Position numbers and translations under genes: made by a program
Shown: positions 35,954 through 50,300 of the stretch, in pieces
Numbering within the stretch: the first letter of the stretch is position 1
Layout: every line of letters starts with the position of its first letter
Assembly (NCBI GenBank): GCA_027924585.1
Contig: BSBM01001447.1
Coordinates: 682,001 to 746,000 of the forward strand
Length of the DNA: 64,000 bases
Origin: Larix kaempferi
Lineage: Eukaryota > Streptophyta > Pinopsida > Pinales > Pinaceae
Direction of reading: 5' to 3'
Notes under the pieces: model-generated
Told to the model about the DNA's origin: nothing
Database searches by the model: none
What the model saw: only the letters and a program-made list of their open reading frames with translations

Positions 35954-38555
35954 TTCGCACCTTTTAAGCCCAAGTATAGCGAAAGCGCACGATCGAGTTT
36001 CAACTTTGTCCAACTTCTCGGAATCGAAATTCGAGAATAGTTTTGGATGTCCCATTGCTAGACAACCGTCCACACCAACTTTCGTGACGTTCCGAGCTAT
36101 TTTCTCCCCCTTTAAGCCCAAGTCTAGTGAAAACGCACGGTCGAGTTTCGAATTTGACCAACTTCTCAGAATTTAAAATTGAGCATAGATTTGGATGTCC
36201 CGTTGGTAGAGAAATGCGCATGCCAACTTTCGTGACGTTCCGAGCTATTTTCACACCCTTTAAGCCCAAGTCTAGCGAAAACGCACGGTCGAGTTTCAAC
36301 TTTGTCCAACTTCTCAGAATTGAGAATTGAGCATAGATTTGGATGTCCCGTTGGTAGACAAATGCGCATGCCAACTTTCGTGACGTTCCGAGCTATTTTC
36401 ACACCCTTTAAGCCCAAGTCTAGCGAAAGCGCACGATCGAGTTTCAACTTTGTCCAACTTCTTGGAATCGAAATTCGAGAATAATTTTGGATGTCCCATT
36501 GTTAGACAAGCATCCACACCAACTTTCGTGACCTTCCGAGCTATTTTCTCCCCCTTTAAGCCCAAGTCTAGCGAAAATTCACGGTCGATTTTCAACTTTG
36601 ACCAACTTCTCGGAATATAAATTTCAGAATAGATTTGGATGTCGCATTGGTAGACGAGCGTCCACGCCAACGTTCGTGACGTTCCGAGCTATTTTCTCCC
36701 TCTTTAAGCCCAAGTCTAGTGAAAACACACGGTCGAGTTTCAAATTTGACCAACTTCTCGGAATTGAAAATTGAGCATAGATTTGGCTGTCCCGTTGGTA
36801 GACAAATGCGCACGCCAACTTTCGTGACTTTCCGACCTATTTTCTCACCCTTTAATCCTAAGTCTAGCGAAAATGCACGATCGAGTTTCAACTTTGACCA
36901 ACTTCTCGAAATTTAAATTTGAGAATAGTTTTAGATGTCGCATTGGTAGGCGAGGGTCCACGCCAACTTTCGTGAAGTTCTGAGCTATTTTCACACCGTT
37001 TAAGCCCAAGTCTAGCGAAAATGCATGATCGAGTTTCAACTTTGACCAACTTCTTGGAATTGAAATTTGAGAATAGTTTTGGATGTCCCATTGGTAGACA
37101 AGCATCCACACCAACTTTCATGACGTTCCGAGCTATTTTCTCCCCCTTTAAGCCCAAGTCTAGCGAAAACGCACGGTCGAGTTTCCAATTTGACCAACTT
37201 CTCGGAATAGAAAATTGAACATAGATTTGGATGTCATGTTGGTAGACAAATGCGCATGCCAACTTTTGTAACGTTCCGAGTTATTTTCCCACACTTTAAG
37301 CCCAAGTCTAGCGAAAACGCACGATCGAGTTTCAACTTTGATTAACTTCTCGGAATTGAAATTTCAGAATAGTTTTGGATGTCGCATTGGTAGACAAGCG
37401 TCCACACCAACTTTCGTGACGTTCCGAGCTATTTTCACACCCTTTAAGCCCAAGTCTAGCGAAAACGCACGATCGAGTTTCAACTTTGTCCAACTTCTCG
37501 GAATTGAAATTCGAGAATATTTTTGGATGTCCCATTGTTAGACAAGCGTCCAATCCAACTTTCGGGACGTTTCGAGCTATTTTCTCCCCCTTTAAGCCCA
37601 AGTCTAGCGAGCCTATTTTCTCACCATTTAAGCCTAAGTCTAGCGAAAATGCATAGTCGATTTTCAACTTTGACCAACTTCTCGGAATATAAATTTGAGA
37701 ATAGATTTGGATGTCGCATTGGTAGACGAGCGTCCACGCCAACTTTCGTGACGTTCCGAGCTATTTTCACACCCTTTAAGCCCAAGTCTAGCGAAAACGC
37801 ACGATCGAGTTTCAACTTTGACCAACTTCTCGGAATTGAAATTTGAGAATAGTTTTGGATGTCCCATTTGTAGACAAGCGTCCACACCAACTTTCGTGAC
37901 GTTCCGAGCTATTTTCTCCCCCTTAAGCCCAAGTCTAGTGAAAATGCACGGTCGAGTTTCGAATTTGACCAACTTCTCGGAATTGAAAATTGAGCATAGA
38001 TTTGGATGTCCCGTTGGTAGACAAATGCGCACGCCAACTTTCGTGACGTTCCGAGCTATTTTCTCACCCTTTAAGCCTAAGTGTAGCGAAAATGCATGGT
38101 CGATTTTCAACTTTGACCACATTCTCCGAATTTAAATTTGTCAATGGATTTGGATGTCACATTGGTAGACGAGCGTCCACGCCAACGTTCGTGACGTTCC
38201 GAGCTATTTTCGCACGCTTTAAGCCCAAGTCTTGCGAAAACGCACGATCGAGTTTCAACTTTGACTAACTTCTCGGAATTGAAATTTGAGAATAGTTTTG
38301 GATGTCCCATTGGTGCATGAGCATCCACGCCAACTTTCGTAACGTTCCGAGTTATTTTCACACCCTTTAAGCCCAAGTCTAGCGAAAACGCACGATCGAG
38401 TTTCAACTTTGTCCAACTTCTCGGAATTGAAATTTGAGAATAGTTTTGGATGTCCCATTGGTAGACAAGCGTCCACAACAACTATCGTGACATTCCGAGC
38501 TATTTTCTCCCTCTTTAAGCACAAGTCTAGCGAAAACGCACGGTCGAGTTTCGAA
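35954..38555. repeat. Mosaic block leading to the restart at 38556
   Basis: R monomers lie near 35998, 36301 and 36450. The GGTAGGCGAGGGTCC block lies near 36950. A 184-bp composite monomer at 37485-37668 reads AGTCTAGCGA then GCCTATTTTCTC, so the segment from the CTATTTTCTC run to TCTAGCGA appears twice (36 extra bases). The last monomer, 38408-38555, is B-type with ACAACTATCGTGACATTCC. The sequence of base 1 begins again directly after it. Confidence 0.82.
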
Positions 38556-41500
38556 TTTGACCAACTTCTCGGAATTGAAAATTGAACATAGATTTGGATG
38601 TCCCGTTGGTAGACAAATGCGCACGCCAACTTTCGTGACGTTCCGAGCTATTTTCTCACCCTTTAAGCCTAAGTGTAGCGAAAATGCACGGTCGATTTTC
38701 AACTTTGACCAACTTCTCGGAATTTAAATTTGAGAATGGTTGTGTATGTCACATTGGTAGACGAACGTCCACACCAACTTTCGTAACGTTCCAAGCTATT
38801 TTCACACCCTTTAAGCCCAAGTCTAGCGAAAACGCACGATCGAGTTTCAACTTTGATTAACTTCTCGGAATTGAAATTTGAGAATAGTTTTGGATGTCCC
38901 ATTGGTAGACAAGCTTCCACACCAACTTTTGTGACGTTCCGAGCTATTTTCTCCCACTTTAATCCCAAGTCTAGTGAAAACGCACGGTCGAGTTTTGAAT
39001 TTGACCAACTTCTCGGAATTGAAAATTGAGCATAGAGTTGGATGTCCCGTTGGTAGACAAATGCGCATTCTAACTTTTGTGACGTTCCGAGCTATTTTCT
39101 CACACTTTAAGCCTAAGTCTAGCGAAAACGCACGGTCGAGTTTCGAATTTGACCAACTTCTCGGAATTAAAAATTGAGCATGGATTTGGATGTCCCGTTG
39201 GTAGAAAAATGCGCACGCCAACTTTCGTCACATTACAAGCTAATGGATTTGGATGTCACATTGGTAGACGAGCGTCCACGCCAACTTTCGTGACGTTCCG
39301 AGCTATTTTCACACCCTTTAGGCCCAAGTCTAGCGAAAACGCACGATCGAGTTTCAACTTTGACTAACTTCTCCGAATTGAAATTTGAGAATAGTTTTGG
39401 ATGTCCCATTGGTAGACAAGCGTCCACACAAACTTTCGTGACGTTCCGAGCTATTTTCTCCCCCTTTATGCCCAAGTCTAGTGAAAACACACGGTCGAGT
39501 TTCAAATTTGACCAACTTCTCGGAATTGAAAATTGAGCATAGATTTGGATGTCCCGTTGGTAGACAAATGCGCACGCCAACTTTCGTGACGTTCCGAGCT
39601 ATTTTCTCACCCTTTAAGCCTAAGTGTAGCGAAAATGCACGGTCGATTTTCAACTTTGACCAACTTCTCGGAATTTAAATTTGAGAATGGTTGTGTATGT
39701 CACATTGGTAGACGAACGTCCACACCAACTTTCGTAACGTTCCAAGCTATTTTCACACCCTTTAAGCCCAAGTCTAGCGAAAACGCACGATCGAGTTTCA
39801 ACTTTGATTAACTTCTCGGAATTGAAATTTGAGAATAGTTTTGGATGTCCCATTGGTAGACAAGCTTCCACACCAACTTTTGTGACGTTCCGAGCTATTT
39901 TCTCCCACTTTAATCCCAAGTCTAGTGAAAACGCACGGTCGAGTTTTGAATTTGACCAACTTCTCGGAATTGAAAATTGAGCATAGAGTTGGATGTCCCG
40001 TTGGTAGACAAATGCGCATTCTAACTTTTGTGACGTTCCGAGCTATTTTCTCACCCTTTAAGCCTAAGTCTAGCGAAAACGCACGGTCGAGTTTCGAATT
40101 TGACCAACTTCTCGGAATTAAAAATTGAGCATGGATTTGGATGTCCCGTTGGTAGAAAAATGCGCACGCCAACTTTCGTCACATTACAAGCTAATGGATT
40201 TGGATGTCACATTGGTAGACGAGCGTCCACGCCAACTTTCGTGACGTTCCGAGCTATTTTCACACCCTTTAGGCCCAAGTCTAGCGAAAACGCACGATCG
40301 AGTTTCAACTTTGACTAACTTCTCCGAATTGAAATTTGAGAATAGTTTTGGATGTCCCATTGGTAGACAAGCGTCCACACAAACTTTCGTTACGTTCCGA
40401 GCTATTTTCTCCCCCTTTATGCCCAAGTCTAGTGAAAACACACGGTCGAGTTTCAAATTTGACCAACTTCTCGGAATTGAAAATTGAGCATAGATTTGGA
40501 TGTCCCGTTGGTAGACAAATGCGCACGCCAACTTTCGTGACGTTCCGAGCTATTTTCTCACCCTTTAAGCCTAAGTGTAGCGAAAATGCACGGTCGATTT
40601 TCAACTTTGACCAACTTCTCGGAATTTAAATTTGAGAATGGTTGTGTATGTCACATTGGTAGACGAACGTCCACACCAACTTTCGTAACGTTCCAAGCTA
40701 TTTTCACACCCTTTAAGCCCAAGTCTAGCGAAAACGCACGATCGAGTTTCAACTTTGATTAACTTCTCGGAATTGAAATTTGAGAATAGTTTTGGATGTC
40801 CCATTGGTAGACAAGCTTCCACACCAACTTTTGTGACGTTCCGAGCTATTTTCTCCCACTTTAATCCCAAGTCTAGTGAAAACGCACGGTCGAGTTTTGA
40901 ATTTGACCAACTTCTCGGAATTGAAAATTGAGCATAGAGTTGGATGTCCCGTTGGTAGACAAATGCGCATTCTAACTTTTGTGACGTTCCGAGCTATTTT
41001 CTCACCCTTTAAGCCTAAGTCTAGCGAAAACGCACGGTCGAGTTTCGAATTTGACCAACTTCTCGGAATTAAAAATTGAGCATGGATTTGGATGTCCCGT
41101 TGGTAGAAAAATGCGCACGCCAACTTTCGTCACATTACAAGCTAATGGATTTGGATGTCACATTGGTAGACGAGCGTCCACGCCAACTTTCGTGACGTTC
41201 CGAGCTATTTTCACACCCTTTAGGCCCAAGTCTAGCGAAAACGCACGATCGAGTTTCAACTTTGACTAACTTCTCCGAATTGAAATTTGAGAATAGTTTT
41301 GGATGTCCCATTGGTAGACAAGCGTCCACACAAACTTTCGTGACGTTCCGAGCTATTTTCTCCCCCTTTATGCCCAAGTCTAGTGAAAACGCACGGTCGA
41401 GTTTCAAATTTGACCAACTTCTCGGAATTGAAAATTGAGCATAGATTTGGATGTCCCGTTGGTAGACAAATGCGCACGCCAACTTTCGTGACGTTCCGAG

Positions 41501-44500
41501 CTATTTTCTCACCCTTTAAGCCTAAATCTAGCGAAAACGCACGGTCGAGTTTCGAATTTGACCAACTTCTCGGAATTAAAAATTGAGCATAGATTTGGAT
41601 GTCCCGTTGGTAGACAAATGCGCACGCCAACTTTCGTGTCATTCCGAGCTATTTTCACACCCTTTAAGCCCAAGTCTAGCGAAAACGCACGATCGAGTTT
41701 CAACTTTGACCAACTTCTCGGAATTGAAATTTGAGAATAGTTTTGGATGTCCCATTGGTAGACGAGTGTCCACGCCAACTTTCGTGACGTTCCGAGCTAT
41801 TTTCTCCCCCTTTAAGCCCAAGTCTAGTGAAAACGCACGGTCGAGTTTCGAATTTGACCAACTTCTCGGAATTAAAAATTGAGCATAAATTTGGATGTCC
41901 CGTTGGTAGACAAATGCGCACGCCAACTTTCGTGACGTTCGGAGCTATTTTCTCACCCTTTAAGCCCAAGTCTAGCGAAAACGCACGATCGAATTTCAAC
42001 TTTGACTAACTTCTCAGAATTGAAATTTGAGAATAGTTTTGGATGTCCCATTGGTACACGAGCGTCTACGCCAACTTTTGTAACGTTCCGAGTTACTTTC
42101 ACACCCTTTAAGCCCAAGTCTAGCGAAAATGCACGATCGAGTTTCAACTTTGATTAACTTCTCGGAATTGAAATTTCAGAATAGTTTTGGATGTCGCATT
42201 GGTAGACAAGCGTCCACACAAACTTTTGTGACGTTCCGAGCTATTTTCACCCCCTTTAAGCCCAAGTCTAGCGAAAACGCATGGTCGAGTTTCGAATTTG
42301 ATTAACTTCTCGAAATTGAAAATTGAGAATAGTTTTGAATGTCCCATTGGTAGACAAATGCGCACGCCAACTTTCGTGACGTTCCGAGCTATTTTCACAC
42401 CCTTTAAGCCCAAGTCTAGCGAAAGCGCACGATCGAGTTTCAACTTTGTCCAACTTCTCGGAATCGAAATTCGAGAATAGTTTTGGATGTCCCATTGTTA
42501 GACAAGCGTCCACACCAACTTTCGTGACGTTCTGAGCTATTTTCTCCCCCTTTAAGCCAAAGTCTAGCGAAAACGCACGGTCGAGTTTCAAATTTGACCA
42601 ATTTCGCGGAATTGAAAATTGAGCATAGATTTGGATGTCACGTTGCTAGACAAATGTGCATGCCAACTTTCGTGACGTTCCGAGCTATTTTCACACCCTT
42701 TAAGCCCAAGTCTAGCGAAAGCGAACGATCGAGTTTCAACTTTGTCCAACTTCTCGGAATCGAAATTCGAGAATAGTTTTGGATGTCCCATTGGTAGACA
42801 AGCGTCCACACTAACTTTCGTGACGTTCCGAGCTATTTTCAACCCCTTTAAGCCCAAGTCTAGCGAAAATGCATTGTCGAGTTTCGAATTTGATTAACTT
42901 CTCGGAATTGAAAATTGAGAATAGTTTTGAATGTCCCATTGGTAGACAAGCGTCCACACCAACTTTCGTGACGTTCCGAGCTATTTTCTCCCCGTTTAAG
43001 CCCAAGTCAATCGAAAACGCACGATCGAGTTTCAACTTTGACCAACTTCTCGGAATTGAAATTTGAGAATAGTTTTGGATGTCCCATTGGTAGACAAGCG
43101 TCCACACCAACTTTCGTGACGTTCCGAGCTATTTTCTCCCCGTTTAAGCCCAAGTCAACCGAAAACGCATGATCGAGTTTCAACTTTGACCAACTTCTCA
43201 GAATTTAAATTTGAGAATAGTTTTGGATGTCACATTAGTAGACAAGCGTCCACACCAACTTTCGTGACGTTTCGAGCTATTTTCTCCCCCTTTAAGCCCA
43301 AGTCTAGCTAAAACGCACGGTCGAGTTTCGAATTTGACCAACTTCTCGGAATTGAAAATTGAGCATAGATTTGGATGTCCCGTTGGTAGACAAATGCTCA
43401 CGCCAACTTTCGTGACGTCCGAGCTATTTTCTCACCCTTTAAGTCTAAGTGTAGAGAAAATGCACGGTCGATTTTCAACTTTGACCAACTTCTCGGAATT
43501 TAAATTTGCGAATAGATTTGGATGTCACATTGGTAGACGAGCGTCCACGCCAACTTTTGTAACGTTTCGAGCTATTTTCACACCCTTTAAGCCCAAGTCT
43601 AGCGAAAACGCACGATCGAGTTTCGAATTTGACCAACTTCTCGGAATTAAAAATTGAGCATAGATTTGGATGTCCCGTTGGTAGACAAATGCGCACGCCA
43701 ACTTTCGTGACGTTCTGAGCTATTTTCTCACCCTTTAAGCCTAGGTCTAGCGAAAACGCATGGTCGAGTTTCGAACTTGACCAACTTCTCGGAATTGAAA
43801 ATTGAGCATAGATTTGGATGTCCCGTTGGTAGACAAATGCTCACGCCAACTTTCGTGACGTTCCGAGCTATTTTCTCCCCCTTTAAGCCCAAGTCTAGCG
43901 AAAACGCACGATCGAGTTTCAACTTTGACCAACATCTCGGAATTTAAATTTCAGAATGGATTTGGATGTCCCATTGGTAGACGAGCGTCCACACCAACTT
44001 TCGTAATGTTCCGAGCTATTTTCACATCCTTTAAGCCCAAGTCTAGCGGAAAACGCACGATCGAGTTTCAACTTTGACCAACTTCTGAGAATTTAAATTT
44101 GAGAATAGTTTTGGATGTCCCGTTGGTAGACAAATGCGCACGCCAACTTTCGTGACGTTCCGAGCTATTTTCTCACCCTTTAAGCCTAAGTGTAGCGAAA
44201 ATGCACGGTCGATTTTCAACTTTGACCAAATTCTCGGAATTTAAATTTGCGAATGGATTTGGATGTCCCATTGGTAGACGAGCGTCCACGCCAACTTTCG
44301 TGACGTTCCGAGTTATTTTCACACCCTTTAAGCCCAAGTCTAGCGAAAATGCACGATCGAGTTTCAACTTTGATTAACTTCTCGGAATTGAAATTTCAGA
44401 ATAGTTTTGGATGTCGCATTGGTAGACAAGCGTCCACACCAACTTTCGTGACGTTCCGAGCTATTTTCTCCCCCTTTAAGCCCAAGTCTAGTGAAAACGC

Positions 44501-46289
44501 ACGGTCGAGTTTCGAATTTGACCAACTTCTCGGAATTGAAAATTGAGCATAGATTTGGATGTCCCGTTGGTAGACAAATGCACACGCCAACTTTCGTGAC
44601 GTTCCGAGCTATTTTCACACCCTTTAAGCCCAAGTCTAGCGAAAGCGCACGATCGAGTTTCAACTTTGTCCAACTTCTCGGAATCGAAATTCGAGAATAG
44701 TTTTGGATGTCCCATTGGTAGACAAGCGTCCACACCAACTTTCGTGACGTTCCGACCTATTTTCTCCCCCTTTAAGCCCAAGTCTAGCGAAAACGCACGG
44801 TCGAGTTTCGAATTTGATTAACTTCTCGAAATTGAAAATTGAGAATTGTTTTTGATGTCCCATTGGTAGACAAGCGTCCACACCAACTTTCGTGACGTTC
44901 CGAGCTATTTTCTCCCCGTTTAAGCCCAAGTCAAGCGAAAACGCACGAACGAGTTTCAACTTTGACCAACTTCTCAGAATTGAAATTTGACAATAGTTTT
45001 GGATGTCCCATTGGTAGACAAGCGTCCACACCAACTTTCGTGACGTTCCGAGCTATTTTCTCCCCGTTTAAGCCCAAGTCAAGCGAAAACGCACGATCGA
45101 GTTTCAACTTTGACCAACTTCTCGGAATTGAAATTTGAGAATAGTTTTGGATGTCCCATTGGTAGACAAGCGTCCACACCAACTTTCGTGACGTTCCGAG
45201 CTATTTTCGCCCCCTTTAAGCCCAAGTCTAGCGAAAACGCAAGGTCGAGTTTCAAATTTGATTAACTTCTCGGAATTGAAAATTGAGAATAGTTTTGGAT
45301 GTCCCATTGGTAGACAAGCGTCCACACCAACTTTCGTGACGTTCCGAGCTATTTTCTCCCCGTTTAAGCCCAAGTCAAGCGAAAACGCACGATCGAGTTT
45401 CGAATTTGACCAATTTCTCGGAATTGAAAATTGAGCATAGATTTGGATGTCCCGTTGGTAGACAAATGTTCACGCCAACTTTCGTGACGTTCCAAGCTAT
45501 TTTCACACCCTTTAAGCCCAAGTCTATCGAAAGCGCACGATCGAGTTTCAACTTTGTCCAACTTCTCGGAATCGAAATTCGAGAATAGTTTTGGATGTCC
45601 CATTGCTAGACAAGTGTCCACACCAACTTTCGTGACGTTAGGAGCTATTTTCTCCCCCTTTAATCCCAAGTCTAGCGAAAACGGACGGTCGAGTTTCAAA
45701 TTTGACCAACTTCTCGGAATTGAAAATTGAGCATAGATTTGGATGTCCCGTTGGTAGACAAATGCGCACGCCAACTTTCGTGACGTTCCGAGCTATTTTC
45801 ACACCCTTTAAGCCCAAGTCTAGTGAAAGCGCACGATCGAGTTTCACCTTTGTCCAACTTCTCGGAATCGAAATTCGAGAATAGTTTTGGATGTCCCATT
45901 GGTAGACAAGCGTCCACACCAACTTTCGTGACGTTCCGACCTATTTTCTCCCCCTTTAAGCCCAAGTCTAGCGAAAACGCACGGTCGAGTTTCGAATTTG
46001 ATTAACTTCTCGGAATTGAAAATTGAGAATAGTTTTGGATGTCCCATTGGTAGACAAGCGTTCACACCAACTTTCGTGATGTTCCGAGCTATTTTCTCCC
46101 CGTTTAAGCCCAGGTCAAGCGAAAACGCACGATCGAGTTTCAACTTTGACCAACTTCTCGGAATTGAAATTTGAGAATAGTTTTGGATGTCCCATTGGTA
46201 GACAAGCGTCCACACCAACTTTCGTGACGTTCCGAGCTATTTTCTCCCCGTTTAAGCCCAAGTCAAGCGAAAACGCACGATCGAGTTTC
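38556..46289. repeat. Segmental duplication, right copy (partner 1-7734), with three 951-bp units
   Basis: This copy reproduces 1-7734 at +38555 with no difference in the positions I compared. It includes the three 951-bp units at 38556-39506, 39507-40457 and 40458-41408, and their private substitutions. At 46290 the left copy reads GAATTTGACC and this one reads AACTTTGACC. The monomer beyond reads GGATGCCCATTGG (1-bp loss near 46335), so the contexts differ on that side. Confidence 0.94.
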
Positions 46290-48803
46290 AACTTTGACCA
46301 ACTTCTTGGAATTGAAATTTGAGAATAGTTTTGGATGCCCATTGGTAGACAAGCGTCCACACCAACTTTCGTGACATTTCGAGCTATTTTCTCACCCTTT
46401 AAGCCTAAGTGTAGAGAAAATGCACGGTCGATTTTCAACTTTGACCAACTTCTCGGAATTTAAATTTGCGAATAGATTTGGATGTCACATTGGTAGACGA
46501 GCGTCCATGCCAACTTTCGTAACGTTCCGAGCTATTTTCACACCCTTTAAACCCAAGTCTAGCGAAAACGCACGATCGAGTTTCAACTTTGACCAACTTC
46601 TCGGAATTTAAATTTGCGAATAGATTTGGATGTCACATTGGTAGACGAGCGTCCACACCAACTTTCGTAATGTTCCGAGCTATTTTCACACCCTTTAAGC
46701 CCAAGTCTGTCGAAAACACACGATCGAGTTTCAACTTTGACCAACTTCTAGGAATTTAAATTTGAGAATAGTTTTGGATGTCCCATTGGTAGACAAGCGT
46801 CCACACCAACTTTCGTGACGTTCCGAGCTATTTTCACACCCTTTAAGCCCAAGTCTAGCGAAAATGCATGGTCGATTTTCAACTTTGACCAACTTCTCGA
46901 AATATAAATTTGAGAATAGATTTGGATGTCGCATTGGTAGACAAGCGTCCACGCCAACTTTCGTGACGTTCCGATCTATTTTCTCCCCCTTTAAGCCCAA
47001 GTCTAGCGAAAATGCACGGTCGAGTTTCGAATTTGACCAACTTCTCGAAATTGAAAACTGAGCATAGATTTGGATGTCCCGTTGGTAGACAAATGCACAC
47101 GCCAACTTTTGTGACATTTCGAGCTATTTTCTCACCCTTTAAGCCCAAGTCTAGCGAAAACGCACGGTCGATTTTCAACCTTGACCAACTTCTCGGAATA
47201 TAAATTTCAGAATAGATTTGGATGTCGCATTGGTAGACGTGCGCCCACGCCAACTTTCATGACGTTCCGATCTATTTTCTCCCCCTTTAAGCCCATGTCT
47301 AGCGAAAACGCACGGTCGAGTTTCGAATTTGACCAACTTCTCGGAATTGAAAATTGAGCATAGATTTGGATGTCCCGTTGGTAGACAAATGCGCATGCCA
47401 CCTTTCGTGACATTCCGAGCTATTTTCTCACCCTTCAAGCCCAAGTCTAGCGAAAATGCACAGTCGATTTTCAACTTTGACCAACTTCTCGGAATATAAA
47501 TTTGAGAATAGATTTGGATGTCACATTGGTAGATGAGCGTCCACGCCAATTTTCGTGACCTTCCGAGCTATTTTCACACCCTTTAAGCCCAGCTTTAGCG
47601 AAAACGCACGATCGAATTTCAACTTTGACCAACTTCTCGGAATTTAAATTTGAGAATGGATTTGGATGTCCCGTTGGTAGATAAGTGCACACGCCAACTT
47701 TCGTGACGTTCCGAGCTATTTTCTCACCCTTTAAGCCCAAGTCTAGCGAAAATGCACGGTCGATTTTCAACTTTGACCAACTTCTCGAAATTTAAATTTG
47801 AGAATGGATTTGGATGTCACATTGGTAGACAAGCGTCCACGCCAACTTTCGTAACGTTCCAAGCTATTTTCACACCCTTTAAGCCAAAGTCTAGCGAAAA
47901 CGCACGATCGAATTTCAACTTTGACTAACTTCTCGGAATTGAAATTCGAGAATAGTTTTGGATGCCCCATTGGTAGACAAGCATCCACGCCAACTCTCGT
48001 GACCTTCCGAGCTATTTTCGCACCCTTTAAGCCCAAGTCTAGCGAAAACGCACGATCGAGTTTCAACTTTGACTAACTTCTCGGAATTGAAATTTGAGAA
48101 TATTTTTGGATGTCCCATTGGTACACGAGCGTCCACGCCAACTTTCGTAACGTTCCGAGTTATTTTCACACCCTTTAAGCCCAAGTCTAGCGAAAACGCA
48201 CGATCGAGTTTCAACTTTGACTAACTTCTCGGAATTGAAATTTGAGAATAGTTTTGGATGTCCCATTGGTACACGAGCGTCCACGCCAACTTTCGTAACG
48301 TTCCGAGTTATTTTCACACCCTTTAAGCCCAAGTCTAGTGAAAACGCACGATCGAGTTTCAACTTTGATTAACTTCTCGGAATTTAAATTTCAGAATAGT
48401 TTTGGATGTCGCATTGGTAGACAAGCGTCCACACCAACTTTCGTGACGTTCCGAGCTATTTTCTCCCCCTTTAAGCCCAAGTTTAGTGAAAACGCACGGT
48501 CGAGTTTCGAATTTGACCAACTTCTCGGAATTGAAAATTGAGCATAGATTTGGATGTCCCGTTGGTAGACAAATGCGCACGCCAACTTTCGTGACGTTCC
48601 GAGCTATTTTCTCCCCCTTTAAGCCCAAGTCTAGCGAAAATGCACGATCGAGTTTCAAATTTGACCAACTTCTCGGAATTGAAAATTGAGCATAGATTTG
48701 GATGTCCCGTTGGTTGACAAATGCGCACGCCAACTTTCGTGATGTTCCGAGCTATTTTCACACCCTTTAAGCCCAAGTCTAGCGAAAGCGCACGATCGAG
48801 TTT
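46290..48803. repeat. Mosaic of C, A and B monomers
   Basis: C-type forms with GCGAATAG or AATATAAATTTG alternate with A forms. Two adjacent B monomers share GGTACACGAGCGTCCACGCC and TTCCGAGTTATTTTC at 48121 and 48269, 148 bp apart. This stretch has no collinear partner in 7.7-9.4 kb and accounts for part of the roughly 7 kb of extra sequence in the second super-period. No gene is seen. Confidence 0.8.
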
Positions 48804-50300
48804 CAACTTTGTCCAACTTCTCGGTATCGAAATTCGAGAATAGTTTTGGATGTCCCATTAGTAGACAAGCGTCCACACCAACTTTTGTGACGTTCCGAGC
48901 TATTTTCTCCCCCTTTAAGCCCAAGTCTAGCGAAAATGCACGGTCGAGTTTCGAATTTGATTAACTTCTCGGAATTGAAAATTGAGAATAGTTTTGGATG
49001 TCCCATTGGTAGACAAGCGTCCACACCAACTTTCGTGACGTTCCGAGCTATTTTCTCCCCCTTTAAGCCCAAGTCTAGCGAAAACGCACGGTCGAGTTTC
49101 GAATTTGATTAACTTCTCGGAATTGAAAATTGAGAATAGTTTTGGATGTCCCATTGGTAGACAAGCGTCCACACCAACTTTCGTGACGTTCCAAGCTGTT
49201 TTCTCCCCTTTTAAGCCCAAGTCTAGCGAAAAAGCACGGTCGAGTTTCGAATTTGACCAACTTCTCGGAATTGAAAATTGAGCATAGATTTGGATGTCCC
49301 GTTGGTAGACAAATGCGCACGCCAACTTTCGTGACGTTCCGAGCTATTTTCACACCCTTTAAGCCCAAGTCTAGCGAAAGCGCACGATCGAGTTTCAAGT
49401 TTGTCCAACTTCTCGGAATCGAAATTCGAGAATAGTTTTGGATGTCCCATTGGTAGACAAGCGTCCACACCAACTTTCGTGACGTTCCGAGCTATTTTCT
49501 CCCTCTTTAAGCCCAAGTCTAGCGAAAACGCACGGTCGAGTTTCGAATTTGATTAACTTCTCGGAATTGAAAATTGAGAATAGTTTTGGATGTCCCATTG
49601 GTAGACCAGCGTCCACACCAACTTTCGTGACGTTCCAAGCAGTTTTCTCCCCTTTTAAGCCCAAGTCTAGCGAAAAAGCACGGTCGAGTTTCGAATTTGA
49701 CCAACTTCTCGGAATTGAAAATTGAGCATAGATTTGGATGTCCCGTTGGTAGACAAATGCGCACGCCAACTTTCGTGACGTTCCGAGCTATTTTCACACC
49801 CTTTAAGCCCAAGTCTAGCGAAAGCGCACGATCGAGTTTCAACTTTGACTAACTTCTCAGAATTGAAATTTGAGAATAGTTTTGGATGTCCCATTGGTAG
49901 ACAAGCGTCCACACCAACTTTCGTGACGTTACGAGCTATTTTCTCCCCGTTTAAGTACAAGTCAAGCGAAAAGGCACGATGGAGTTTCAACTTTGACCAA
50001 CTTCTTGGAATTGAAATTTGAGAATAGTTTTGGATGTCCCATTGGTAGACAAGCGTCCACACCAACTTTTGTGACATTCCGAGCTATTTTCTCCCCGTTT
50101 AAGCCCAAGTCAAGCGAAAACGCACGATCGAGTTTCAACTTTGACCAACTTCTTGGAATTGAAATTTGAGAATAGTTTTGGATGTCCCATTGGTAGACAA
50201 GCGTCCACACCAACTTTCGTGACGTTCCGAGCTATTTTCTCCGCCTTTAAGCCCAAGTCTAGCGAAAACGCACGGTCGAGTTTAGAATTTGACCAACTTC
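48804..50300. repeat. R/B/A region with a 444-bp trimer repeat
   Basis: Monomer starts at 49104 (TTTGATT), 49252 (TTTGACC), 49400 (TTTGTCC), 49548 (TTTGATT) and 49696 (TTTGACC) show a three-monomer unit of 444 bp repeated about 1.7 times. The rare word CTTTTAAGCCCAAGTCTAGC followed by GAAAAAGCACGG recurs 444 bp apart, near 49208 and 49652. The same A-R-B order occurs at 5.9-7.5 kb. B monomers with CCCCGTTTAAG follow to 50.1 kb. Confidence 0.83.
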
